From: Candidatus Kaiserbacteria bacterium CG_4_10_14_0_2_um_filter_50_16
Lineage (GTDB): Bacteria; Patescibacteriota; Minisyncoccia; Phycocordibacterales; Phycocordibacteraceae
Direction of reading: 5' to 3'
Assembly: GCA_002793115.1 (NCBI GenBank)
Contig: PFPP01000047.1
Location: 1-10,799 of the forward strand
Length of the DNA: 10,799 bases
Shown here in pieces: positions 1-6,411 of the stretch. Both the position numbers and the translations under genes were made by a program. The notes under the pieces are model-generated. The model worked only from the letters and a program-made list of their open reading frames with translations, was not told the origin of the DNA and did no database searches. Positions within the stretch are counted from its first letter, which is position 1, and every line of letters starts with the position of its first letter.

Positions 1-2436
1 GTTGCCACGTACAATATCACTACGTTTTATACTTCCGATAAAACCGGAACAGCGCAGGATCCCTATCTGGAGGTTGTCTATACATTTGCAACAGATAATC
101 TGCTTCCAACCACTCCGACTAATCTCTCCGCTAATAATCCAACCTCCCCCTCTCAAATCAATCTTTCTTGGAACGCTTCGACAGACGATCACGGTGTTGT
201 TGGCTATAAAATATACCGTTGCACCGGCTCAAGTTGCTCTCCGACAACTCAGATCACTACATCATTAACAACATCTTATTCGGATACCGGTTTGTCAGCT
301 TCTACGGCGTATACGTATGCGGTTTCTGCGTATGACGCGGCAGGGAACACCTCAGTACCATCACCAGTTGCTTCCGCGACAACACAATCTTCGTCAGCGC
401 CGATCTGCACTTTCTTCACCTACAGCGCGTGGGCGCCCACTACTTGTCCTTCATCACAAACCCAAAACCGAACGGTAATATCCTCATTGCCGGATGGCTG
501 TACAGGAGGGAATCCGATAATTACGCAATCATGTACGTATGTGCCGCCGCCATCTACGAAATTCGTTGCTGGAGACCGAATTCAAGTCTCTTCTGGTCCG
601 CTCAATGTTCGCGCGACCGCCTCGTTGACCGGTACGCTCCTCGGAACTGAAGCAACAGGTGCTCTCGGAACTGTCGCGGGTGGCCCCACCGCTTCAGGCG
701 GATATAGCTGGTGGAACGTCAGCTTCGACAATGCTCTTACCGGCTGGAGCGTCGAAGATTATCTCGTAAAATATACGGCTCCACCTTCCGCCCCCACCAT
801 CACTCTCTCCGCTTTCCCAACCTCAGTCACTTCCGGTGGTTCCACCACTCTCACATGGGGCTCAACTAGTGCTACTTCCTGCACAGCAGGTGGAGGATGG
901 ACAGGCACAAAAGCAACTTCTGGAACTCAATCATTCACGAACCTTACTATTGCCACAACATACACCCTTTCCTGTACAGGAACGGGGGGTACTGTAGCCC
1001 AAGATGCAACCGTTACCGTGACAGCAGCATCCGACACCACTGCACCATCCGTTCCCGCAAACCTCGTCGCCACAACAATCTCATCATCACAAATCAACCT
1101 GTCATGGAGCGCATCAACAGATTCTATTGTCGCAGGCCAAGCGACATCAGGCGTATCGGGATACAGAATTTATCGCAACGGTATACTCTTTACCACCACG
1201 ACCGGCACCTCATACTCCAGTATCGGTCTTTCCGCCGGAACACTCTATTCTTATATGGTTTCCGCGTATGATGTGTCAGGGAATAACTCTACACAGTCAA
1301 TCGCGGCAACTGCTACAACGCTTCTAGCCGCTGACGTTACCGCGCCAATTGTTTCTCTCTCCGCCCCTTCGACTGGTGCCACAGTCTCTGGGACCGTCAC
1401 TGTTTCTGCTATTGCTTCCGACCCCACAGTGACCGGGTATAGTACTTCCGGCGTTGCAGGCGTTCAATTCAAACTCGATGGTGTTAATCTCGGCGTGGAA
1501 GATACGATTGCGCCATATGCTATCAGCTGGAATACTACTACAGTTACGAATGGTTCCCACACGCTCACCGCTGTTGCACGCGACGCGGCGGGGGATGTAA
1601 CAACGTCATCAGCTTCCACCGTTACCGTCTCGGATACCACTCCTCCTCCTCCAGATATCACGGCACCAACGCTTTTGACGATTTCTGTGGGAAGCTTGAC
1701 TTCTACTTCGGCGATCATTAACTGGACAACGAATGAACTCGCAACTTCTCTCACAACGTATGGCACTTCTTCGACTCTTCTTGATAAACAAGTATACGAT
1801 CCTTCGCCTCTGCTTTCTCACAGTTTGGCGATTGTGAATCTTAAGCGTCGCACGACGTATTCTTATCGTGCGAGTTCCGCTGACACTTCCAACAACACTG
1901 CAACTTCACCTTTATTCTCCTTTACCACTTTAAACGGGAAGCCCTCTAAAATTAAGGGGCTGACAGTAACAGGAGGCTCTATTATCCTTGCCTGGGACGC
2001 GCTTCCGCAAAATGACTTCATCACACAAATTGTCATCTATCGCTCTACTGCTAATTATCCGACAAACGCTGACACCCCATCGCTTCTTGCAACTCTGACC
2101 GATCCAAATACTTCTCTGTACCATGATCAAGCAGTAACATCAGGTATCACCTATTATTACACCATTTACGCCGTGGACGATCTTGGCGTCTATTCCGACC
2201 CAACACAAATTTCCTTCACTACTCAAGCACAGGCTGCCGTTACTGGCTCTACTGGCTCTACTGGCTCTACTGGCTCTACTGGCTCTACTGGCTCTACTGG
2301 CTCTACTGGCTCTACTGGCTCTACTGGCTCTACTGCTCTACTGGCTCTACTGGCTCTACTGGCTCTACTGGCTCTACTGGCTCTACTGGCTCTACTGGCT
2401 CTACTGGCTCTACTAATGCTCCATCATCAGGTCTGA
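1..2436 (+). CDS. Large modular secreted/surface protein (FN3, TSP1-like, SH3b, Ig-like), 5' end outside window, frameshifted at 3' end
   Basis: Frame 1 is open from base 1, so the start lies upstream; 811 codons are visible. Module order, by window residue: FN3 about 37-130 (…INLSWNAS…GYKIYR…YTYAVSAYDAAGN); a thrombospondin-1-like segment about 133-180 (W…CPSSQTQNRTV…C.GG.P..TQSC); an SH3b-like segment 185-258 (LNVRATAS…WWNV…GWSVEDYL); an Ig-like domain 259-343; FN3 344-442; an Ig-like domain 445-545; an FN3 resembling the purple acid phosphatase N-terminal type, about 548-645; FN3 646-742. A Thr-Gly-Ser repeat follows. One base is missing at about 2335, after which this frame reads Ala-Leu-Leu and stops at 2434-2436. 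The intended C-terminus is in frame 3 (2337-2795). By inference the protein is exported and attaches to the cell wall. There is no visible link to the translation genes downstream; it is an unrelated neighbour. Signal peptide not visible. Domain calls were made by eye. Confidence 0.85.
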   Translation, partial: VATYNITTFYTSDKTGTAQDPYLEVVYTFATDNLLPTTPTNLSANNPTSPSQINLSWNASTDDHGVVGYKIYRCTGSSCSPTTQITTSLTTSYSDTGLSASTAYTYAVSAYDAAGNTSVPSPVASATTQSSSAPICTFFTYSAWAPTTCPSSQTQNRTVISSLPDGCTGGNPIITQSCTYVPPPSTKFVAGDRIQVSSGPLNVRATASLTGTLLGTEATGALGTVAGGPTASGGYSWWNVSFDNALTGWSVEDYLVKYTAPPSAPTITLSAFPTSVTSGGSTTLTWGSTSATSCTAGGGWTGTKATSGTQSFTNLTIATTYTLSCTGTGGTVAQDATVTVTAASDTTAPSVPANLVATTISSSQINLSWSASTDSIVAGQATSGVSGYRIYRNGILFTTTTGTSYSSIGLSAGTLYSYMVSAYDVSGNNSTQSIAATATTLLAADVTAPIVSLSAPSTGATVSGTVTVSAIASDPTVTGYSTSGVAGVQFKLDGVNLGVEDTIAPYAISWNTTTVTNGSHTLTAVARDAAGDVTTSSASTVTVSDTTPPPPDITAPTLLTISVGSLTSTSAIINWTTNELATSLTTYGTSSTLLDKQVYDPSPLLSHSLAIVNLKRRTTYSYRASSADTSNNTATSPLFSFTTLNGKPSKIKGLTVTGGSIILAWDALPQNDFITQIVIYRSTANYPTNADTPSLLATLTDPNTSLYHDQAVTSGITYYYTIYAVDDLGVYSDPTQISFTTQAQAAVTGSTGSTGSTGSTGSTGSTGSTGSTGSTGSTALLALLALLALLALLALLALLALLALLMLHHQV
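2242..2411 (+). repeat. Tandem repeat of the 9-mer ACTGGCTCT, 19 units, one unit short by a base
   Basis: Ten perfect units (2242-2331), one 8-nt unit reading ACTGCTCT (2332-2339), then eight perfect units (2340-2411): 170 nt in all. The first frame encodes Thr-Gly-Ser, a flexible linker between the last FN3 and the peptidoglycan-binding domain. Gain or loss of whole units keeps the frame; the short unit does not. All three forward frames of the unit lack stops (TGS, LAL, WLY). Confidence 0.97.
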
Positions 2437-2795
2437 CGAGCGAACAGATTCAAGCAATCCTCTCATTTCTTATTTCATTCGATGCAGACCAGTCGGTTAT
2501 TGATAATGTACGAATTACCCTCAATGGCGGTACACCGGTGCTAACTGGCACAACCTCGGCTCCAGCATGTTCTTTCACCAAAGATCTCACGCTGAAGTCT
2601 TCTGGTAGCGATGTCACCTGCCTCCAAAAAGCGCTTATCGCAGGCGGCTACTCGATTCCTGCTGGTGCGACTGGCTACTTCGGTAACCAGACGAAAGCGG
2701 CTGTGTCGATGTGGCAGACAGCAGTCGGTGTTTCGCCGACCGCTGGCTACTTCGGTAGTATTTCTCGCGCGCGTTGGAATCTTGGTACGCACTAA
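2337..2795 (+). pseudogene. Displaced C-terminal part of the same protein: Ser-Thr-Gly linker plus peptidoglycan-binding domain
   Basis: If one G is restored at about 2335, the Thr-Gly-Ser reading continues in frame 3 through the rest of the repeat. It then gives a linker (TNAPSSGLTSEQIQAILSFL…) and a C-terminal domain from about 2568 to 2792. That domain has the pattern of a PG_binding_1-type peptidoglycan-binding module: KSSGSDVTCLQKALI, GYFGNQTKAAVSMWQ, GYFGSISRARWN. In Parcubacteria such a domain commonly closes long FN3 proteins. The stop is TAA at 2793-2795. No good start with a ribosome binding site lies in this part; a GTG at 2538 exists but would omit the linker. I therefore read it as the severed 3' end of the upstream gene rather than a separate gene. 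A sequencing or assembly error would make it one intact protein. Confidence 0.75.
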
Positions 2796-2796
2796 G

Positions 2797-2825
2797 TTGC
2801 ATTCTCTGCGTAATTCCCTTATATT
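2797..2825 (+). promoter_or_regulatory. Promoter of the rpsL-rpsG-fusA operon
   Basis: A -35 box TTGCAT (2797-2802), a 17-nt spacer and a -10 box TATATT (2820-2825) fit a housekeeping sigma promoter. It begins just after the stop of the surface-protein 3' end (2795) and would start transcription near 2832, leaving a leader of about 47 nt before rpsL. The 10 bases AGTTGCATTC around the -35 recur exactly at the tuf promoter. Confidence 0.7.
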
Positions 2826-2840
2826 GTTTCTGACCCCTTA

Positions 2841-2860
2841 CGCTCGCCTACTGGCGAGCG
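2841..2860 (+). promoter_or_regulatory. Leader hairpin upstream of rpsL
   Basis: Perfect 8-bp stem CGCTCGCC / GGCGAGCG with a TACT loop, followed by a U-rich but interrupted stretch (2866-2876). It lies between the inferred transcription start and the rpsL start. It may be a leader structure, or it may also act as a weak terminator for the surface-protein gene; the sequence does not decide between them. Confidence 0.6.
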
Positions 2861-2878
2861 ATGGGTCTTCTTTTCTGC

Positions 2879-3298
2879 ATGGCCACCATCAATCAACTCT
2901 CAAAAAAAGGTCGTAAAAATAAATCGTCAAAGACGAACGTGCCTGCCCTTGCGCGCGGTTTTAATACACTCTCGAATCGTCCAACGTACTACCCGTCGCC
3001 GTTCAAACGCGGTGTCTGTACAAAAGTCACCACAAAAACTCCGAGAAAGCCAAACTCGGCTATCCGTAAAATTGCCCGCGTGCGTCTTACGAACGGTATG
3101 GAAGTAACCGCTTACATCCCGGGCGAAGGACACAATCTGCAAGAGCATTCGGTTGTATTGCTTCGCGGGGGCCGCGTAAAGGATATCGGCGTCCAATACA
3201 CCATCGTGCGAGGGAAGCTCGACACTGGCGGCATCGAGAAGCGCCGCTCTGCGCGCTCACGTTACGGTGCTAAGCAGCCGTCTTCCGGAGGAAAATAA
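2879..3298 (+). CDS. rpsL: 30S ribosomal protein uS12
   Basis: S12 sits at the decoding centre of the small subunit and monitors codon-anticodon pairing. The product is 139 aa against 124 in E. coli. I chose ATG 2879 (MATINQLSKKGR) because it matches the family start; an in-frame ATG at 2861 would add six atypical residues. Conserved blocks: KRGVC (43-47), PRKPNSAIRK (55-64), ARVRLTNG (66-73), PGEGHNLQEHSV (81-92), RGGRVKD (96-102). There are three oddities. About 12 extra residues lie between VPAL (21-24) and PFKRGVC (41-47). Arg56 stands where E. coli has Lys43 (counting Met). The invariant Pro after KDL is missing, since KDI is followed directly by Gly. No Shine-Dalgarno is visible. It is the first gene of the operon, one base from rpsG. 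Confidence 0.97.
   Translation: MATINQLSKKGRKNKSSKTNVPALARGFNTLSNRPTYYPSPFKRGVCTKVTTKTPRKPNSAIRKIARVRLTNGMEVTAYIPGEGHNLQEHSVVLLRGGRVKDIGVQYTIVRGKLDTGGIEKRRSARSRYGAKQPSSGGK
3287..3292 (+). promoter_or_regulatory. Shine-Dalgarno site of rpsG inside the rpsL 3' end
   Basis: GGAGGA lies 7 nt before the rpsG ATG (3300) and overlaps the last Gly-Gly codons of rpsL. It is the one strong ribosome binding site in the window. It settles the rpsG start at 3300 rather than an in-frame TTG further upstream. Confidence 0.85.
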
Positions 3299-3299
3299 T

Positions 3300-3764
3300 A
3301 TGCGCCGACCAATAAAGAAGAAGAGGACATGGCGTCCGGATAGCAAGTACGGATCAGAGACCCTTACCCGTTTCATACACACCGTCATGTGGAGCGGGAA
3401 GAAGGATACCGCGCGCGCAATCGTCTATGATGCACTCGCCGAAATAGAAAAGGGAGGCGCGAATCCATTGGGAATATTTGAAGCGGCGCTCCGCAATGTC
3501 TCACCTTTGATGGAAGTTCGTTCACGCCGCGTCGGCGGCGCAAACTATCAGATACCACGCGAAGTCCCGCAGAATCGCCGTCTCGCACTCTCGTTCCGCT
3601 GGCTCATACATGCCGCTCGTACGAAAAAGGGTAAGCCAATGGCGGAAAAGCTCGCCGCCGAGCTTCTTCTCGCCGCCAAGAACGAAGGCGACGCGATTAA
3701 GAAAAAGGAAGAAATGCATCGCATGGCCGAGGCGAATAAAGCTTTTGCGCACTTTGCGTGGTAA
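3300..3764 (+). CDS. rpsG: 30S ribosomal protein uS7
   Basis: S7 is the primary assembly protein of the 30S head; it binds the 3' major domain of 16S rRNA and lines the E site. The 154-aa product is close to the usual length. Visible family blocks are MRRPIKKKRTWRPDSKYGSE at the start, GKKDTARAIVYDAL, the RNA-binding strand EVRSRRVGGANYQIPREV, RWLIHAAR, and the C-terminal HRMAEANKAFAHFAW, which matches the E. coli ending almost exactly. The start is set by the Shine-Dalgarno site at 3287-3292. The stop of rpsL and this start are separated by one base (TAA-T-ATG), implying translational coupling. In E. coli S7 represses its own operon by binding the S12-S7 intercistronic RNA. Here that spacer is absent, so that form of control is unlikely. 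Confidence 0.98.
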   Translation: MRRPIKKKRTWRPDSKYGSETLTRFIHTVMWSGKKDTARAIVYDALAEIEKGGANPLGIFEAALRNVSPLMEVRSRRVGGANYQIPREVPQNRRLALSFRWLIHAARTKKGKPMAEKLAAELLLAAKNEGDAIKKKEEMHRMAEANKAFAHFAW

Positions 3765-3769
3765 GTCGT

Positions 3770-5917
3770 ATGAACCGCGACTACCCGCTTGAAAAAGTGC
3801 GTAATTTTGGCATCATTGCGCATATTGACGCTGGGAAGACGACCGTGAGCGAGCGCATCCTTTTTTATACCGGCAGCCAGCACAAGATCGGCGAGGTGCA
3901 CGAGGGCGAGACGACGACCGACTGGATGGAGCAGGAGCGCGAGCGCGGCATCACCATCACTTCGGCCGCCGTTACATGTTTTTGGACGAAAACAGGTGAG
4001 AAGGATAAAAAGGACATTACAAAAAAGTCCCGCTTCAATATCATCGACACTCCCGGACACATCGATTTCACCGCCGAGGTGAAGCGTTCGATGCGCGTGC
4101 TCGACGGCGCGATTGTCGTCTTCGACGGCGTTGCGGGCGTGGAGCCGCAGTCTGAGACCAACTGGCGTTACGCCGACGAAGCAAGCGTGCCGCGCGTTTG
4201 TTTCATCAATAAACTCGATCGCACTGGCGCATCTTTTGAAAAATCCTACGCAAGCATTCTCGATCGGCTCTCGTCAAAGGCCATTCGCATGCAGATTCCT
4301 ATCGGCGAAGAGGCGGTACACGGAGGCTCCATCGATCTTCTTTCTATGAAGGCCTACACTTTTTCCGGGAACATGGGCGAAGAAGTAATTGAAGGAGAAG
4401 TTCCAGCAAGTCTTCTTGAAGATGCGAAGAAATATCGTGCTGAACTCATTGAACGAATCGTTGAGCATGATGACACGGCGATGGGCGCTTATCTTGATGG
4501 TAAAGAACCAAATCTCGATGAGCTGAAGGCAATTTTGCGCGCGGCAGTCATCGCAAGCGAGGTTTTTCCCGTCTACTGCGGGAGCGCGCTGAAGAATAAA
4601 GGGGTACAACTTGTGCTTGACGCCGTTGTCGATTATCTCCCGTCGCCGCTCGATCTTCCGCCTGCGACAGGTACGAATCCGAAGACCGGCGAACCGATTA
4701 AACGCTATGCTTCTGACGATGAACCGTTCTGCGCGCTCGCCTTTAAGCTCCAGACGGATCCTTTTGTCGGCGCCTTGACCTTCTTCCGCGTGTATTCGGG
4801 CACACTCTCTTCCGGATCCTACGTGTACAATTCGACGACCGGTTCAAAGGAGCGCATCGGCCGCATCGTGCGTCTTCAAGCCGATAAGCGCGAAGAAGTC
4901 GAGAAGGTATTCACCGGCGAGATTGCCGCCGCCGTCGGCCTGAAAAATACGAAGACTTCGCACACGCTCTGTGATGAAGCGAATCCGATTGTGCTCGAAG
5001 AAATCAAGTTCCCCGAGCCGGTGGTGTCGCTTCGCATAGAACCAAAGACGAAAGCCGATCAGGAGAAGATGGGCATCGCGCTCCGCAAACTATCAGACGA
5101 GGATCCAACCTTCCGCATCACGACCGATGAAGAAACGAACGAGACAATCATTTCCGGCATGGGCGAATTACATTTGGAAATTCTCGTGGAACGCATGAAG
5201 CGCGAATTCAATGTTGTCGCGGATGTGGGGAAGCCGCAGGTGGCCTATCGCGAAACCATTCTCGGTTCTGCAGAGGCAGAAGGCAAATACATCAAGCAGA
5301 CCGGCGGCCGCGGCCAGTACGGCCATGTGAAAATCCGAATGAAGAAAATGGAACCGGTGGACCCGGAGAAGAAAATCTCGAAAAACATCACACGCGAAGA
5401 CCACTTCGAATTCATCAACAACATTAAGGGCGGCGTCGTACCGCAGGAATACATTCCGGCGGTGGAGAAGGGCGTGCGCGAAGCGATGGCGCGCGGCTTC
5501 CTCGCCGGCTTCCCGATGGTCGATATCTCCATCGATCTTTATGACGGTTCGTATCACGATGTCGACTCTTCAGAAATCGCTTTCAAAATTGCCGCGTCAA
5601 TGGCATTTCAAGAGGCGGCAGGGAGAGCGAAAGCGGTTATCCTCGAGCCGATTATGCGCGTCGAAGTCATCGTGCCGGAGCAGTTTATGGGTGATATTAC
5701 CGGCAATCTCTCTGGCAAGCGCGGTCAGATTGAGGGCATGGAAGAACGCGGTATGAATAAAGCTATACGCGCAAAAGTACCGCTCTCCGAAATGTTCGGC
5801 TACACCACCACCCTCCGTTCAATGACCGAGGGCCGTGGCTCAATGACGATGGAATTCGATCACTACGACACCGTCCCCAATAACATAGCCCAAGACATCA
5901 TTGCGAGCAGGAAGTAG
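3770..5917 (+). CDS. fusA: Elongation factor G
   Basis: EF-G is the GTPase that drives translocation and, with RRF, ribosome recycling. It has 715 aa, slightly longer than E. coli (704). I took ATG 3770 (MNRDYPLEKVRNFGIIAHID) because it matches the family start; a GTG at 3758 in the same frame overlaps rpsG and adds atypical residues. GTPase motifs: P-loop AHIDAGKTT (17-25), switch I RGITITSAA (59-67), DTPGH (93-97), NKLD (147-150), GSALKN further on. Domain IV/V blocks HDVDSSEIAFKIAASMAF and PLSEMFGYTTTLRSMTEGR are intact. The end is …VPNNIAQDIIASRK. A stretch rich in Lys/Asp (74-88) fills the loop before DTPGH. No clear Shine-Dalgarno; it starts 5 nt after rpsG. A second, divergent copy of its last 17 codons lies just downstream. 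Confidence 0.98.
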   Translation: MNRDYPLEKVRNFGIIAHIDAGKTTVSERILFYTGSQHKIGEVHEGETTTDWMEQERERGITITSAAVTCFWTKTGEKDKKDITKKSRFNIIDTPGHIDFTAEVKRSMRVLDGAIVVFDGVAGVEPQSETNWRYADEASVPRVCFINKLDRTGASFEKSYASILDRLSSKAIRMQIPIGEEAVHGGSIDLLSMKAYTFSGNMGEEVIEGEVPASLLEDAKKYRAELIERIVEHDDTAMGAYLDGKEPNLDELKAILRAAVIASEVFPVYCGSALKNKGVQLVLDAVVDYLPSPLDLPPATGTNPKTGEPIKRYASDDEPFCALAFKLQTDPFVGALTFFRVYSGTLSSGSYVYNSTTGSKERIGRIVRLQADKREEVEKVFTGEIAAAVGLKNTKTSHTLCDEANPIVLEEIKFPEPVVSLRIEPKTKADQEKMGIALRKLSDEDPTFRITTDEETNETIISGMGELHLEILVERMKREFNVVADVGKPQVAYRETILGSAEAEGKYIKQTGGRGQYGHVKIRMKKMEPVDPEKKISKNITREDHFEFINNIKGGVVPQEYIPAVEKGVREAMARGFLAGFPMVDISIDLYDGSYHDVDSSEIAFKIAASMAFQEAAGRAKAVILEPIMRVEVIVPEQFMGDITGNLSGKRGQIEGMEERGMNKAIRAKVPLSEMFGYTTTLRSMTEGRGSMTMEFDHYDTVPNNIAQDIIASRK

Positions 5918-5964
5918 TTAGTAATTCAAAGTACACAGGGTTGCCCTATGTAAACGTGAATCGC

Positions 5965-6015
5965 GACTCAGCACTGAACAACGTCGCGCAGGACATCATC
6001 GCATGGCGCAAGTAA
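5965..6015 (+). pseudogene. Remnant of a second, divergent fusA 3' end
   Basis: This stretch reads DSALNNVAQDIIAWRK and a TAA stop. It aligns without gaps to the true EF-G end DTVPNNIAQDIIASRK: 11 of 16 residues are identical, and both are followed by a stop. Bases match at 33 of 51. Many differences are third-position and synonymous (AAT/AAC, GCC/GCG, CAA/CAG, ATT/ATC, GCG/GCA), so the copy comes from a diverged coding homologue and not a fresh duplication. The frame is open upstream from the fusA stop, but residues before 5965 show little further similarity. No plausible start. A hairpin follows the stop by 3 nt. Confidence 0.7.
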
Positions 6016-6018
6016 AGT

Positions 6019-6041
6019 TGAGCAAGGGTAGCCCTTGCTCA
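6019..6041 (+). terminator. Hairpin after fusA tail remnant; no U-tract
   Basis: Perfect 10-bp stem TGAGCAAGGG / CCCTTGCTCA with a 3-nt loop TAG. The following bases (GAGACTTACG) lack a run of T, so it is a poor intrinsic terminator by the usual rule. It could instead protect the mRNA 3' end of the rpsL-rpsG-fusA transcript. It lies directly after the stop of the fusA tail remnant. Confidence 0.55.
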
Positions 6042-6284
6042 GAGACTTACGTTTCTGTGGAGGATTGGTGGTAGATGGACGATTCGCGCGCGCGGGCGCA
6101 CTCGCGCTAGCTACATGAGCATTCTGTCGATTCTCACTGCTGCGAAAATTCTCAAGGCATTACAGACGAATTCTTGAAACTACTTCACTAGATTTTCCTT
6201 AACGTCGCCTATAGTTCACACTAAGGTAAAAGGTTAATCTGATAAGATATTTTTCTTCTAGCTTGATTTTATCCCCGCGACGAG
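6042..6284 (+). other. Spacer between fusA and tuf with no recognised gene
   Basis: About 240 nt with stops in all frames at short intervals. The first part is GC-rich with alternating CG (6079-6105), the second AT-rich. Short open frames occur, such as 6074-6109 (11 codons) and 6115-6177 (20 codons, MSILSILTAAKILKALQTNS), but no ribosome binding site or family match supports them. No tRNA found. Confidence 0.6.
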
Positions 6285-6312
6285 TTGCATTCCTCACCGC
6301 TCTTGCTATAAT
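6285..6312 (+). promoter_or_regulatory. Promoter of tuf-rpsJ, extended -10 type
   Basis: A -35 box TTGCAT (6285-6290), a 16-nt spacer and a perfect -10 box TATAAT (6307-6312), preceded by TG one base upstream (TGCTATAAT), an extended -10. It is the strongest promoter in the window, as expected for tuf. Transcription should begin near 6319 and leave a leader of about 90 nt. Confidence 0.85.
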
Positions 6313-6347
6313 ATCTATAACGCATTGTGGCGTCGCTCGGTTCGCTT

Positions 6348-6365
6348 GTCTGCCGACAGGCAGGC
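6348..6365 (+). repeat. Inverted repeat in the tuf leader (GTCTGCC-GACA-GGCAGGC)
   Basis: A 7-bp stem with one G-U pair and a GACA loop, about 30 nt into the inferred tuf leader. Motifs of the form CTGCCGACAGGCAG look like the short palindromic repeats scattered between genes in several Parcubacteria; that link is from memory and unverified. The 7-mer GGCGTCG flanks it on both sides (6329-6335 and 6363-6369). It may be a mobile-type palindrome or a leader hairpin. Confidence 0.5.
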
Positions 6366-6411
6366 GTCGAGATTTATTCGTGATTTATTAGATAAATTAT
6401 CCGATACTACT

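Noticed and set aside
2..268. Open frame starting at base 2
   Set aside because: The frame starting at base 1 reads a clear FN3 domain through the same bases and joins the following gene, so the frame at base 2 is a shadow.
2242..2411. Possible CRISPR array
   Set aside because: The units are 9 nt and contiguous with no spacers, and they encode a linker. Simple tandem repeat.
2183..2416. Frame encoding Ala-Leu then Trp-Leu-Tyr repeats
   Set aside because: Produced only by reading the nonamer repeat out of frame; it has no start signal or domain.
3548..4060. Minus-strand frame of 170 codons across rpsG and fusA
   Set aside because: Spans two well-supported genes on the other strand and has no recognisable domain.
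6074..6109. Short frame MDDSRARAHSR after a GGAGG at 6058-6062
   Set aside because: Eleven codons, spacing of the GGAGG too long (11 nt between), GC-rich alternating sequence and no homology. Likely chance.
6325..6411. Upstream TTG start adding 29 residues to EF-Tu
   Set aside because: EF-Tu families begin at the MAEFNRSKPH position. The added segment is read from the leader and its palindrome and lies at the predicted transcript start.
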